A program made the position numbers and the translations under genes. A stretch of DNA of 62,331 nt, from assembly GCA_903904735.1 (NCBI GenBank), contig CAIVDM010000035.1:1-62331 (forward strand), given 5' to 3'. Each line of letters begins with the position of its first letter. The stretch's first letter is position 1. The notes under the pieces are model-generated. The model searched no databases. It was not told where the DNA came from and saw only the letters and a program-made list of their open reading frames with translations. Positions 33,347 through 42,771 of this stretch are shown here, in pieces. Source of the DNA: an uncultured delta proteobacterium (GTDB taxonomy: Bacteria > Bdellovibrionota_C > UBA2361 > OMII01).

Positions 33347-34081
33347 CTAAGGCGCCGATCCGAGATGGACCGCCGATGTGTAGGTATTTGTCCTACCCCT
33401 GGGAGTCTCTAGTGTTACGGTGAATTCTATTATCGTGGGTAATCGGGGCGATTGCGCGGCTGTCCATGCGTCGGTCCATTCATTAGATGTGGAGTCAAGA
33501 AATCTAAAGCTCAGAGACTTCAAATTGCTTGTGATTGGAAAATGAAGCGCTTTCTTATAGGCGTCCGCGAGAGGTTTCGTGTTAGCGACTTCATCTCGTA
33601 TAAGAAGCAGCTTAGAACTCTTTCCTCCCTTTTGGTCAGGATCCTCGGCGACCCGATACGTGATCTGAACTAGTCCGACATGAGGTTCTCCATCAGGGAT
33701 GTGCTGACCCGCGTCTTTCGCCATGAAAGTCAGGGTTGTGCCTCCAACTCCAGATTCTCCGATCAGCGAGGGTTGTCCTGTGGTTGAATTAGGCACATTC
33801 GACCCGGCAGCCGCGGACCCGTTAGCGGGAAGCATTGGCTTTTTTACCGCGAGTTGAATCTCGCGCGAGAGCCTGGTTAGTACGGAATTGGCGATGTACA
33901 TACCCTCGCGTCGATCGTCAATGAGTTGTCGTGACTCAATGACCCCTATGAGAATCTTATAATTAATCGAAACCATAAAGGCGAGGATCGCTAAGGCGAA
34001 GATGACCTCAACTAGCGTCAAGCCCGCCTCTGAATGTGCCGATCTACCGCTATCTGTTTTGCCGGTCGTGATTGTTCTCAT
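33347..34081 (-). CDS. gspJ: Type II secretion minor pseudopilin GspJ
   Basis: A 244-residue prepilin-like protein. The prepilin peptidase site is EAG with LTLVEVIFALAILAFM after it, so the mature protein begins at Leu rather than Phe. The rest is the soluble pseudopilin domain, with a Gly/Ser-rich insertion near 95-115. The start is set by the ATGA overlap with gspI (ATG 34081-34079). It is the last gene of the operon and is followed by 82 bases to the converging PPTase gene. No gspK follows it. Confidence 0.85.
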   Translation of the reverse strand: MRTITTGKTDSGRSAHSEAGLTLVEVIFALAILAFMVSINYKILIGVIESRQLIDDRREGMYIANSVLTRLSREIQLAVKKPMLPANGSAAAGSNVPNSTTGQPSLIGESGVGGTTLTFMAKDAGQHIPDGEPHVGLVQITYRVAEDPDQKGGKSSKLLLIRDEVANTKPLADAYKKALHFPITSNLKSLSFRFLDSTSNEWTDAWTAAQSPRLPTIIEFTVTLETPRGRTNTYTSAVHLGSAP

Positions 34082-34554
34082 GGCGAGTTGCCCGGATCTG
34101 GCAATAAGTAGATGACCTCGAAAGCTTCGTCCCAACCCTGTCCCCAAAATAGTCTAAGGATAATCCTCTTCATCAATACTTCTTTTTCTAGCAGGGGAAT
34201 GGGCCAGTCCTCGACGAGGAGCGACGCGTTTAGCGCGCTCATCGCCGCTGCTTCATCCTTGTCACTGAGCGATGTGACGCCAAGAGTTTGAAGAACCGCG
34301 GAGACTGGCTGATTTTCTTGAGTCTGAAGATTGAAGTTCTTCGGGTTCAACGCCTCTATCGAGGCCATAATACGACGAGCGGCGAGCATCGCTTGTTGGG
34401 CGTACGTGTCTCTCGTTGTTCTGCGTAAGGCAGCGCCCTGCATCCCAATAATTATGCCTGCCGCGCTCGCCATGACAGCAAGGGCTATGACGACCTCGAT
34501 GAACGTGAATCCACTGTTCCTATGCTCTTTTCTCTTCGAGATTGCCGCGGTCAT
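34078..34554 (-). CDS. gspI: Type II secretion minor pseudopilin GspI
   Basis: A 158-residue prepilin-like protein. The cleavage site is NSG followed by FTFIEVVIALAVMASAAG. This hydrophobic helix and the QQAMLAARRIMASIE segment after it fit GspI. It lies 7 bases after gspH and overlaps gspJ by 4 bases. Confidence 0.85.
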   Translation of the reverse strand: MTAAISKRKEHRNSGFTFIEVVIALAVMASAAGIIIGMQGAALRRTTRDTYAQQAMLAARRIMASIEALNPKNFNLQTQENQPVSAVLQTLGVTSLSDKDEAAAMSALNASLLVEDWPIPLLEKEVLMKRIILRLFWGQGWDEAFEVIYLLPDPGNSP

Positions 34555-34561
34555 GATTAGC

Positions 34562-35218
34562 TCATTTTCTCTTGTTTAGAGTCCATTCAAAGTCTTTGTA
34601 CTCTGTGTAAACCTCGGCGAGACCGGTCCATGGATTCACCATAATCGTTATAGGGGTCTCGTCTCCCATGGCAATGTGGATAACCCCGAACTCAGAAAAG
34701 CCTCGAGGGGAGAACATGAGGAATGGATTGGAACGTTTGTCATCACGAGTTGTCTTGCCACGAGTGGTCGCCACATCAAGAAACATCATCTTGCCAGCAA
34801 GGGTTATCGGCTCCGCGAGCGCTGGCAGCCCGGGGGGAGGGATCATAGTCGCCCCATTGGGGATAGCGGGGCTAATGATGTTGGCTAGCTCAAGCTGCAG
34901 GATGGGAGGCGTGTCGCCAGTCTGGACGTCAACTGTCGTATCCTCAGGTTTCATCGCTCCTACACGATACTGGTTCTTCTCCAGGTCAAACTCCATTCGG
35001 TAGAAGACCTGATTCAGGACAGCTTGATTGTTAAGCAGTACTATCGTGTCCGTTAATTTCCGCAGAGCGGCTTGCTCTCTCCAATGGTCAAGAGTGCCGA
35101 GACGCACGACCGCTAAACCCATCGCTAGCCCGATAATGACCAGGACAAGTACGAGCTCAATGAGGGTGAAGCCGCGAAGACCTTCGTCCTCGCGGTGCCT
35201 TGGTCGTGCGTCTCTCAT
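34562..35218 (-). CDS. gspH: Type II secretion minor pseudopilin GspH
   Basis: A 218-residue prepilin-like protein with cleavage site LRG and the N-methylation motif FTLIELVLVLVIIGLAMG. The soluble domain is a little longer than in E. coli/Pseudomonas GspH. The position between gspG and gspI supports the name. It starts 12 bases after the gspG stop. Confidence 0.85.
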   Translation of the reverse strand: MRDARPRHREDEGLRGFTLIELVLVLVIIGLAMGLAVVRLGTLDHWREQAALRKLTDTIVLLNNQAVLNQVFYRMEFDLEKNQYRVGAMKPEDTTVDVQTGDTPPILQLELANIISPAIPNGATMIPPPGLPALAEPITLAGKMMFLDVATTRGKTTRDDKRSNPFLMFSPRGFSEFGVIHIAMGDETPITIMVNPWTGLAEVYTEYKDFEWTLNKRK

Positions 35219-35230
35219 GAGTAGCGCGAT

Positions 35231-35653
35231 TTACGGCCCTGTAACCTTGATGTCAGAGTCGGCGGCCGAACCACCTTCCCGACCATCAGCTCCAAGAGAT
35301 CGAAGCTCATACGCTCGTGAACCGTCGAGAGGGCGATACTGGATCTCGCGTCCCCAAGAATCGGAGGCGTCGTCTACCTCAGCTTCCTTGAGATCTTTGG
35401 GCAGCGTGTTGGTCTTCATTTGGAAGATACCTATCGAACCCTTTAGCTGTTCCATCTTCACAACAGTCGCTTGAGCTTTGGCCTTATCGCCTGCTTTGAA
35501 CACTCGACCAATCACCATACTCGATATAACTCCAAGTAGGATTAAAACGACGATGATTTCGATGAGCGTTAAACCACGCTCGTTTTGGATCGTCCTCCTC
35601 TCGAGCTGAAGTCCTTCGCGAGGGTCAAGGAATGAGATTATTCTTGCTATCAT
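35231..35653 (-). CDS. gspG: Type II secretion major pseudopilin GspG
   Basis: A 140-residue major pseudopilin. The prepilin motif is NERG followed by LTLIEIIVVLILLGV; +1 is Leu instead of Phe. The C-terminal part shows the conserved DSWGREIQYR segment and a calcium-site-like GADGREGG. The N-terminal leader is long (about 27 residues) for the family. A 159-base gap separates it from gspF upstream, which is the largest gap in the operon. Confidence 0.9.
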   Translation of the reverse strand: MIARIISFLDPREGLQLERRTIQNERGLTLIEIIVVLILLGVISSMVIGRVFKAGDKAKAQATVVKMEQLKGSIGIFQMKTNTLPKDLKEAEVDDASDSWGREIQYRPLDGSRAYELRSLGADGREGGSAADSDIKVTGP

Positions 35654-35812
35654 AGTTTTCTATCTTCTTTTTCTATCCTGGTGAGTCTCCACCGAGTTGA
35701 TCGATATTTTCACAAGTAAAACCGATTTGCGCCACTACGTATGTGATACCAGCCGCTACACAGTGACAGACTTTGAATGGCGCGTCGCTGACGTAACATC
35801 CTGAAATGCCAT

Positions 35813-37036
35813 TTATTTTACGGCATTCATAAGCTCTAGCATCGGTAGTAGCACAGAGATTACGATCGTGAAGACGATCAATCCTAAGAACATAATCATG
35901 AGAGGCTCTATTAGTGTCGTGATCCCGGCGATCGCCGCGTTTGCCTCAGCGGAGAACGTTTTTCCAGCCTTTGTGAGCATCGTCTCTAGCTTGCCGCTCT
36001 TTTCGCCAATCGCGACCATTTGGGAGAGCAGGTTGGGGAAGTAGCCGCTCTTAGAAAGCTCTTTGGCGAGACTTCGACCCTCTTTAACACCATCTCTCGC
36101 GTCTTCGAGCGCCCGTTTAAGGTGTACGTTACTTACGATGTTCTTTACGATATCGAGCGCGGCGAGAACCTCAACGCCGCCGTTTAAAAGCGTCGCGAGC
36201 GTCGAGGCGACACGGGCCGTTGAAACCTTGAGATAAATCGGACCATAGATCGGCAGCCTTAGCATCTTCTTATCGAACCACGCCTTTCCCTTCTCCGTCG
36301 CGTAGGAGTGTCTAATATAGAGGGCGATTCCCACGATAAGAGAGATCATAAGCCACCAGTAGTTGATGATAAGATCCGAAAGGGCTATCACCATCTGAGT
36401 TGGCAGAGGTAGAGATATCTTTTGTTTCACGAAGATCTCGACGATCGTTGGCACGACAAAGACAACGAGCAGCACAACAACCGCGATACAAAACACGAAC
36501 ATGAGCACTGGATACAGCATCGCGTTTTGAACCTTTCGTCGAAGCTCGAGCTGAGCCTCGTAATAGTTTCCCAGGTTCTCAAGGGCGCCGTCGAGGGCGC
36601 CGGATGCCTCACCAGAGGCGACCATGTTAATGTACAGTCGAGGGAATATTTTGGGGTACGCTCCAAGTGCTTTCGCCAGTGAGGAGCCTTGTTCTACGCG
36701 CTCCTTGATATCGACGACAACTCGCCGGAGGCTCGAGTTGTCTACCTGTTCGGATAACGAAAGGAGCGCTTGGACAAGCGGAAGTCCGGCGTTTGACAGA
36801 GTAGCTAATAGCCGAGTCGCTAAGGTCAGGTCTTTGAGCGAGACCCTATCTCCCTTAAAAAGATGCTTAACGTCCTTGCTTTTGCTTTTGGCTGCCTCGC
36901 GCGCTTCCTTGACGTCCACTGGGGAGAGGTTTTGACCTCGAAGCTTCTGTCGAGCGGTTCGAATACTATCGGCCTCCAGGGTTCCCTTAACCCTTCTACC
37001 GCCGTTATTCAGTGCTGAGTATTCGTATACAGGCAT
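35813..37036 (-). CDS. gspF: Type II secretion inner-membrane platform protein GspF
   Basis: A 407-residue polytopic protein with two GspF domains, each with the G.L..AL..Y...F type motif, and membrane segments near 170-195, 220-245 and 375-400. The start YEYSALNNGGRRVKGTLEAD is typical of GspF. It anchors the ATPase GspE and the pseudopilus. It starts 40 bases after the gspE stop. Confidence 0.93.
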   Translation of the reverse strand: MPVYEYSALNNGGRRVKGTLEADSIRTARQKLRGQNLSPVDVKEAREAAKSKSKDVKHLFKGDRVSLKDLTLATRLLATLSNAGLPLVQALLSLSEQVDNSSLRRVVVDIKERVEQGSSLAKALGAYPKIFPRLYINMVASGEASGALDGALENLGNYYEAQLELRRKVQNAMLYPVLMFVFCIAVVVLLVVFVVPTIVEIFVKQKISLPLPTQMVIALSDLIINYWWLMISLIVGIALYIRHSYATEKGKAWFDKKMLRLPIYGPIYLKVSTARVASTLATLLNGGVEVLAALDIVKNIVSNVHLKRALEDARDGVKEGRSLAKELSKSGYFPNLLSQMVAIGEKSGKLETMLTKAGKTFSAEANAAIAGITTLIEPLMIMFLGLIVFTIVISVLLPMLELMNAVK

Positions 37037-37076
37037 AGAGATCTAAGTGCTAGGGTAGTGGCCCAATTAACTCCCG

Positions 37077-38708
37077 TTATGAAATGTCATCATGGCTAGC
37101 GAGCAAAACTTCCTCAACGGATGTAAGGCCGGCGAGGACTTTTCGCCCTCCGTCGGCTCGAAGGGTCGCGAACCCTCGTCGAACCGCCGAGTTCTTAATC
37201 GTATTCGAGTCCACTCGTTGTAAAATCTGCGAGCGTAACTCGTCGTCAATAAGGAGTAGTTCGTGGATACCCAAGCGCCCTGAGTAGCCACTCCCTTGAC
37301 AGTGAGGACAGGCTCCTGAGCCGGGTCTGTAGGCGAGGCGCGAGGTAATTTCGGCCGGGTCCAGGATTAATTCCCGTAGCTCCTCATCGCTAATCTCATA
37401 TGGCACTCGGCAATGCGAGCATAGTTTGCGCACGAGACGTTGGGCCAGAACCGCCAGCAAACTCGATGAGACGAGGAAGGGTTCGACGCCCATGTCAAGC
37501 AGCCGGCTGACGGCGCCAGCTGAGTCATTCGTGTGAAGGGTTGAGAGCACAAGGTGACCGGTGAGAGATGCTTGGATCGCTATCTCAGCGGTCTCAGTGT
37601 CTCGAATTTCTCCCACCATCACCACGTCGGGGTCTTGTCGCAGGATCGCTCGCAAGCCACTCGCGAAGGTAAAATCTATCTTCGGATTAACTTGCATCTG
37701 ACCGATGCCGTCGAGTTGGTACTCAATTGGATCCTCGACGGTGAGGATGTTAAGATCAGGTTTGTTGATGTAGGAGAGACAGGCGTAAAGCGTTGTGGTC
37801 TTTCCCGATCCAGTGGGGCCCGTCACGAGGATGATGCCGTTGGGCTTACTGAGAAGCTTTACAAGACCATCGAGGTTCCGTTTCTCAACCCCGAGCTGCT
37901 GGATATCGAGTACCGCGCCAGTCTTGTCGAGAAGACGCATTACGATACGTTCCCCGAATTGGGTGGGTACAGTCGAAACTCGGATGTCTACCTCTTTTCC
38001 CGCGATTTTTAGACCGATACGACCATCTTGTGGAAGTCTCTTTTCGGCGATGTTGAGACCAGCCATGATCTTCACGCGCGAGATGATAGCGGCCTGAAAT
38101 CCTTTTTCCTCGCTAGCCACGTCGTACAGGACACCGTCCACTCTAAACCGGACTTTTAGTCTATCTTCATAAGGCTCGATGTGAACGTCTGAAGCCCTTT
38201 CGGAACTCGCTTTGAAGATAATCGCGTTTACATAACGGATGATGGGAGCGTCATCGTCATCCGAATCCGTAACGTCTATCTTGAGCTGATTGGCGAAGTC
38301 ATCTCCATCGTCCTTCTTTCCAGAGTTAGACAAGTTGCTTGACTTGTCGCTCATGAGGCTAGTTCGTATGGAGTTAATCGCCTTTGTTATCTCTGAAGGC
38401 GAGGTCACGACTACCTTAATAGGTCGTTCGTAACACACTCGAAGTTGGTCAATCGCCTCGACGTTTAAAGGATCGGCCGTCGCGACCACAACGTGCGTAT
38501 CATCGCCACCGATGGGAACTGTCAAAAACTGTCTTCCCCATGACCCCGCGATTCGGTCGAAATCACCACGCACGGGATTTCTCGGAGGGACAGGCTCGGG
38601 GAGTTGATCGAGGTACACCATGCCGAGCGTGGAAGCGAGCGACTTTCCTTGCGGGAAACTATGGCTTGAGGCTCCGATTGGGGATTGAATCTCGCCTGAC
38701 GTACTCAT
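37077..38708 (-). CDS. gspE: Type II secretion ATPase GspE
   Basis: A 543-residue cytoplasmic ATPase. The N-terminal domain (about 20-120) binds the platform. The ATPase core has Walker A GPTGSGKTTTLYACL, the Asp box, Walker B with ILRQDPDVVMVGEIRD, and the His box. Near the C-terminus a four-cysteine zinc motif (CSHC ... CPHC) is present, as in active GspE. The start is set by the ATGA overlap with gspD at 38708-38705. It powers pseudopilus assembly. Confidence 0.95.
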   Translation of the reverse strand: MSTSGEIQSPIGASSHSFPQGKSLASTLGMVYLDQLPEPVPPRNPVRGDFDRIAGSWGRQFLTVPIGGDDTHVVVATADPLNVEAIDQLRVCYERPIKVVVTSPSEITKAINSIRTSLMSDKSSNLSNSGKKDDGDDFANQLKIDVTDSDDDDAPIIRYVNAIIFKASSERASDVHIEPYEDRLKVRFRVDGVLYDVASEEKGFQAAIISRVKIMAGLNIAEKRLPQDGRIGLKIAGKEVDIRVSTVPTQFGERIVMRLLDKTGAVLDIQQLGVEKRNLDGLVKLLSKPNGIILVTGPTGSGKTTTLYACLSYINKPDLNILTVEDPIEYQLDGIGQMQVNPKIDFTFASGLRAILRQDPDVVMVGEIRDTETAEIAIQASLTGHLVLSTLHTNDSAGAVSRLLDMGVEPFLVSSSLLAVLAQRLVRKLCSHCRVPYEISDEELRELILDPAEITSRLAYRPGSGACPHCQGSGYSGRLGIHELLLIDDELRSQILQRVDSNTIKNSAVRRGFATLRADGGRKVLAGLTSVEEVLLASHDDIS

Positions 38709-41575
38709 CTGCTCGCGCCTCGAATCCAAGGACCTTGACCCATCGATTGTGTCTCCTGCCGAGAGAGGGTACGCCAAGCGCCCGACACCTCAGGGTACGA
38801 TGTCTCCGCGTCTGAGGGCGAGTCGAAAACGCGCTTCACCCGAAAATCCAACTTCTTGCCCGAGGCCAGGTAGCGATAGGTGTCGTGAGCCTGAAAGAAT
38901 GAGAGAGCTTGCGAGGAGCTGTCGTTTGGAACGATCACCCCAAGACTTGTCCCGGGACGAGCGCCCGCGAACGGTAATCCGGTTGGAATAGCGGTTTTAC
39001 CGCTGTATTCAAGGATTACGAACGCGCCCTGCTTCAATGACGCGCCGGACTCAAGAGCTGGCGACTTTAGCGACGCCCTTGATTCCGCGGGTGCCGGTAA
39101 CGAATCAAGGTCGAGCGTAGGATTAGTCTCGATCTTGCCCTTAGACGGGGCAGGGGAAGCAGAGTCGAGATCGACAATTCCGTCAGCGGAGCCGTCAAGC
39201 ACAACCGAATCGTTTCCACGAGTCGGAAGCTTGGCCTCGTTGTTACCCTTAAAGGTGCGCTGAGGCGGTAGTATCGTGCCTGGCTTTGGACCCTCATAGG
39301 GATTTGATTCAGCTACTCTGTCTATTCTATCGCTTCGCAACGTCGCGCGTCGCTTCGGCTGGACGTTATACGCGGCGATAACATCCTCCATTTTGTCGCG
39401 GCTCTCGATAGTCGTATCCCGAGCGTCGAACTGGTCCTTTATGATTCTTGGCGTGAGAAAGATCAGCAGATTCTTTTGGGTTCTCGCCTGAGAGTTGTTC
39501 TTGAACGCGTGCCCCAAAACCGGAATATCCTTGAGGTAGGGGACTCCTTCATCTGTTTCAGACACTTCGTCCGAGAGAAGACCTCCCGTAACGATCATTT
39601 GGCCGTCCTTAGCGATGATAGTCGTTTCACTTTGTCGCTTGTTGGTAGTTGGTCCAAGCGCTGAGTTAAGAGTCGAAAGCACGAGTGACGACACCTCCGT
39701 GTACACTTTGAGGGTAACGTAATCTCGTGAGCTAATTTGGGGAGTAATACGAAGCGTGATACCTACGTCCTGACGGTCCACCTGGTTGAAGGTGTTATTA
39801 AGGTTTGTCGCGTTCGTTCCCGTGCTCGCCAAGAATGGCACGTTGTTACCGACTACGATCTGGGCTTCCTCATTGTCGGTAGCCAAGATGGTGGGAGCGC
39901 TTAGAACGTTAATGTTGTTGTTCTGTTGAGCGGCGCTCACAAGAATCGATTGGGTAGGGATGGTCAAACCTCCCGGCAGTTGGAGCGAGCCGGCGCTCGC
40001 GGCTGCGATCGTGAGTCCCTGGAGTTTCGACGGTTCACTAAAGAGCCTCGCAAGGCCGTTGTCAGCGCTGAAGTCGCTTTTCGCGAGTACGCCACCGTCT
40101 GCCCCACCCGTGGAGGTCAGGAAACTGGTGTTTGTTCGGATTGAGTTATCCATCGTGACTTCGAGGAGAGTCGCCTCCACGAGCGCTTGACGACGCTTGA
40201 TATCTATCTGCGCTAGTAGCGTTCTGATTTTCTCATAGTCGGGTTTGCTCGCCGCTATGATAAGAGAGTTGGTCGCCGGATCCGCTGTGATAGATATATT
40301 GTCGCCAAGCTGTGTTGACGTCACTCCTAGCTTGTTTCCTCGACTGCCACCTCCAGAGAGACCTGGACCAGCCGAAGAACCCCCTGAACGACGATTGTTT
40401 TGCGAGCCAAAAGGGCTCTGGTTGCCCTGCATGCCGTTTGCGTTTGAGCCAAACGCCCCGCCGGATAATCCAGAGTTGTTTGACTGCCGACCCGAGCCGA
40501 GTCCAGTACCCGATGTCGTTGATCCGCCGGAACCCCCTCCCACAAGTCCCGCGAGAACTTGCGCTAGCTCCTCGGCGTTCGCGTGTTGACAGCGGTAGAC
40601 GTAGAATTTGTTGCCGGAAAGATCCACTTTGCTATCAAGCTGAGCGATCAGCGCGCGTATTCGCGCCGTAGTCTCGTCATCGGCGACAACTATGACTGAA
40701 TTCGTTCGTTGGTCGGGAATGATCTTGGGCGAAAGCCCACGAGCGGAGATTGTTCTGCCACCCGCGCGTGTAGTCTGTCCGGCCACTCCCGTTCCAGGTT
40801 GTGGAATACTTCCATCCGCCATGCTGGCGCGCACCTGATCTGCTGGAGAAGAGTCCTTTTTCGCGCTCTCACCCAGGATGTCGTTCAGCTTTTGGGCGAT
40901 ATCCTCGACATCCGCGTGGAGCACCGGAATGATGGTCATCTCTCGATTGGAGAAGGGGACATCAAGTTCCTCGATGATGCGCAGAAGTCGTTCGATATTG
41001 TCCTCGGCGTCAATGAGAATCAGGGAGTTGGTGCCTGTGTAGGCGTTCACCAGGCCATCGGCTGACACGAGCTGAGAAATTATCTGCTGAACATCCTGCG
41101 CTGCCACGTATTTCAATGACACGAGACGTGTCGCCACAGAAGAGGACGGATTCGCCACGCGCCCATCAGTGCGGGTTGGTATGGTGGATTGACGAGCCTC
41201 TTTCGCGGGAACTATTTTCCAAAGATTTTCTCCTATTGGTACCGCTGAGAAACCTTTCAGAGCCAATACTGAGTCCAAAATTCGCAGCGATTCCTCGGCG
41301 GAAACCTTGCCAGGAAGGTAAATAGATACCTTCCCGCGAACCTTCTCATCGAGAATGTAATTTCTCTTCGTCTTCCGCGAGAAGATCCTGACTATCGCCG
41401 CGATGTCCGCGTTCTTAACGTTAATCTCAGTGTTCGAGTCTTTCGCGTACTCCTGCTCATTAGAACCGGTGTCCCCTTGTGGCGCTGGCTGCGCGCTCGC
41501 GTCAAGTGAGGGATAACAGACGAACACGGCGCTTATAAGGAGGGGAAGAAGCTTCGATCTCATAATACCTGCCAT
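38705..41575 (-). CDS. gspD: Type II secretion secretin GspD with a long C-terminal extension
   Basis: A 956-residue outer-membrane secretin. The signal peptide (about 1-28) is followed by an N0 domain (about 45-125) and N1-N3 domains to about 440. A Gly/Ser/Asn-rich low-complexity insert lies at about 346-414. The secretin domain (about 440-735) ends with LLIFLTPRII. The unusual part is residues 744-956: a proline/serine/aspartate-rich linker and then a folded-looking segment (about 849-930) with no recognised family. The usual secretin ends soon after its beta-barrel with a short pilotin-binding S-domain. It begins 2 bases after gspC. Confidence 0.92.
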   Translation of the reverse strand: MAGIMRSKLLPLLISAVFVCYPSLDASAQPAPQGDTGSNEQEYAKDSNTEINVKNADIAAIVRIFSRKTKRNYILDEKVRGKVSIYLPGKVSAEESLRILDSVLALKGFSAVPIGENLWKIVPAKEARQSTIPTRTDGRVANPSSSVATRLVSLKYVAAQDVQQIISQLVSADGLVNAYTGTNSLILIDAEDNIERLLRIIEELDVPFSNREMTIIPVLHADVEDIAQKLNDILGESAKKDSSPADQVRASMADGSIPQPGTGVAGQTTRAGGRTISARGLSPKIIPDQRTNSVIVVADDETTARIRALIAQLDSKVDLSGNKFYVYRCQHANAEELAQVLAGLVGGGSGGSTTSGTGLGSGRQSNNSGLSGGAFGSNANGMQGNQSPFGSQNNRRSGGSSAGPGLSGGGSRGNKLGVTSTQLGDNISITADPATNSLIIAASKPDYEKIRTLLAQIDIKRRQALVEATLLEVTMDNSIRTNTSFLTSTGGADGGVLAKSDFSADNGLARLFSEPSKLQGLTIAAASAGSLQLPGGLTIPTQSILVSAAQQNNNINVLSAPTILATDNEEAQIVVGNNVPFLASTGTNATNLNNTFNQVDRQDVGITLRITPQISSRDYVTLKVYTEVSSLVLSTLNSALGPTTNKRQSETTIIAKDGQMIVTGGLLSDEVSETDEGVPYLKDIPVLGHAFKNNSQARTQKNLLIFLTPRIIKDQFDARDTTIESRDKMEDVIAAYNVQPKRRATLRSDRIDRVAESNPYEGPKPGTILPPQRTFKGNNEAKLPTRGNDSVVLDGSADGIVDLDSASPAPSKGKIETNPTLDLDSLPAPAESRASLKSPALESGASLKQGAFVILEYSGKTAIPTGLPFAGARPGTSLGVIVPNDSSSQALSFFQAHDTYRYLASGKKLDFRVKRVFDSPSDAETSYPEVSGAWRTLSRQETQSMGQGPWIRGASR

Positions 41576-41577
41576 GG

Positions 41578-42498
41578 TTACCGTATCGTGTACTTAAACT
41601 CTCTATCTTGTTTCTCTCGCTCTAGCACGAGGCTTATTGATCTCTCTTGCTTAAGTTGCTCAAAGAGCTTCAAAGCTTGGGATATATCCCCCAAATTGTT
41701 GCCGTTAATGGTCTTGAGGATATCGCCATTCCTAAGTCCGACCTTCTCGTACAAGCTTCCAGTCTTGATGGCGAATAATCGTAGTCCGATCGATCGCCCA
41801 TCCTTGAAGTACGGCACCGCTCGCGCCTGTGTAAGAAGGAGTGGTAAATTCTCTAACCCCTTATCGAGCTCCGCCTCCTCGACGACAAACTCATCCCCAT
41901 CCGGGGCGTTTGAGGGGGACGGGCCGCCACCGAGCTCATCGAGGCGCAGTGTCTCGAGTTTCCCGTTGCGTTCCACTTCAACTCGATCTTGGAAAATCTT
42001 CTTGAGTACCGCCTGGTCAAAGACGGACTGATTCAGCAGAAACATCTCTTGGGACTGTTTCTTTTTGTCTTCAATGATCGCGTACGGTTCCTGTCCAGAG
42101 GTAATGAACGTGCCGATCAGTGAGAGCATGAGTGGCGAAGCGGGAGGAGTAGCCGCCGTGGGAATAACGGCCGAGGGACGACCTAGTGGTCCGAAGGGTT
42201 TGCGTTGCGTGATGATCTCCCAATCTTTGGCGCCAGAGAGCGGTTGAGGAGAGGTTCCTGAGAGCTGTTTGGTCAGCCGAGAAACCCTATCTTCAAGCTC
42301 ACTATCGAGTCCAAGCTTGGTGAGAAAATCTCGTGCCACAACGACTATCAGCAGTACGATACAAGCGAGTGTGAATAAAGAACACGCTGTTTGTACTCCG
42401 CGCACCATGATGGAGATGTTCTGTCGACGCATGAGTCGAGCGATAACGACGTTGTAGTCGAGCTCGCGCAGGCTTTGAATTGAGATCATCTCTTTCAC
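41578..42498 (-). CDS. gspC: Type II secretion protein GspC with a PDZ-type domain
   Basis: A 306-residue inner-membrane protein that links the platform to the secretin. It has one membrane helix (about 38-60), a homology-region-like segment with LMLSLIGTFI and EPYAIIEDKKK (about 125-150), and a C-terminal PDZ-type domain around GLRNGDILKTINGNNLGDISQALKLFE. The start used is GTG at 42498; an ATG 9 bases later is an alternative. It is the first gene of the operon; the promoter should lie in the 273-base gap upstream. Confidence 0.85.
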   Translation of the reverse strand: MKEMISIQSLRELDYNVVIARLMRRQNISIMVRGVQTACSLFTLACIVLLIVVVARDFLTKLGLDSELEDRVSRLTKQLSGTSPQPLSGAKDWEIITQRKPFGPLGRPSAVIPTAATPPASPLMLSLIGTFITSGQEPYAIIEDKKKQSQEMFLLNQSVFDQAVLKKIFQDRVEVERNGKLETLRLDELGGGPSPSNAPDGDEFVVEEAELDKGLENLPLLLTQARAVPYFKDGRSIGLRLFAIKTGSLYEKVGLRNGDILKTINGNNLGDISQALKLFEQLKQERSISLVLEREKQDREFKYTIR

Positions 42499-42771
42499 AG
42501 ATTCACATCCCTAAAGGGGGTAAAAAACCAATGATAATCGGTTTCTACCCAGGGCAACAGGCCAAAACCGCAGGTCCTAATACGCCATCTCATTAGCGTA
42601 ATGCGCCCGCAAATCTACTTGTACCCACGGTGGTAAGATGAAGGTACCCGGTTTTAGGTTGGATCAATTTTACGGCAGGCACGTCGCGAGAGTTATGCCC
42701 ATTAAAGCCATGCTGTAAGCGTTGGTTGCCGATCCTCAAGCAGGCTCGGCGATGTCTTTCTTAATCCGAGG

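Noticed and set aside
40245..40671. Open frames antisense to the middle of gspD
   Set aside because: They mirror the Gly/Ser/Asn-rich repeat of gspD; low complexity makes open shadows on the other strand.
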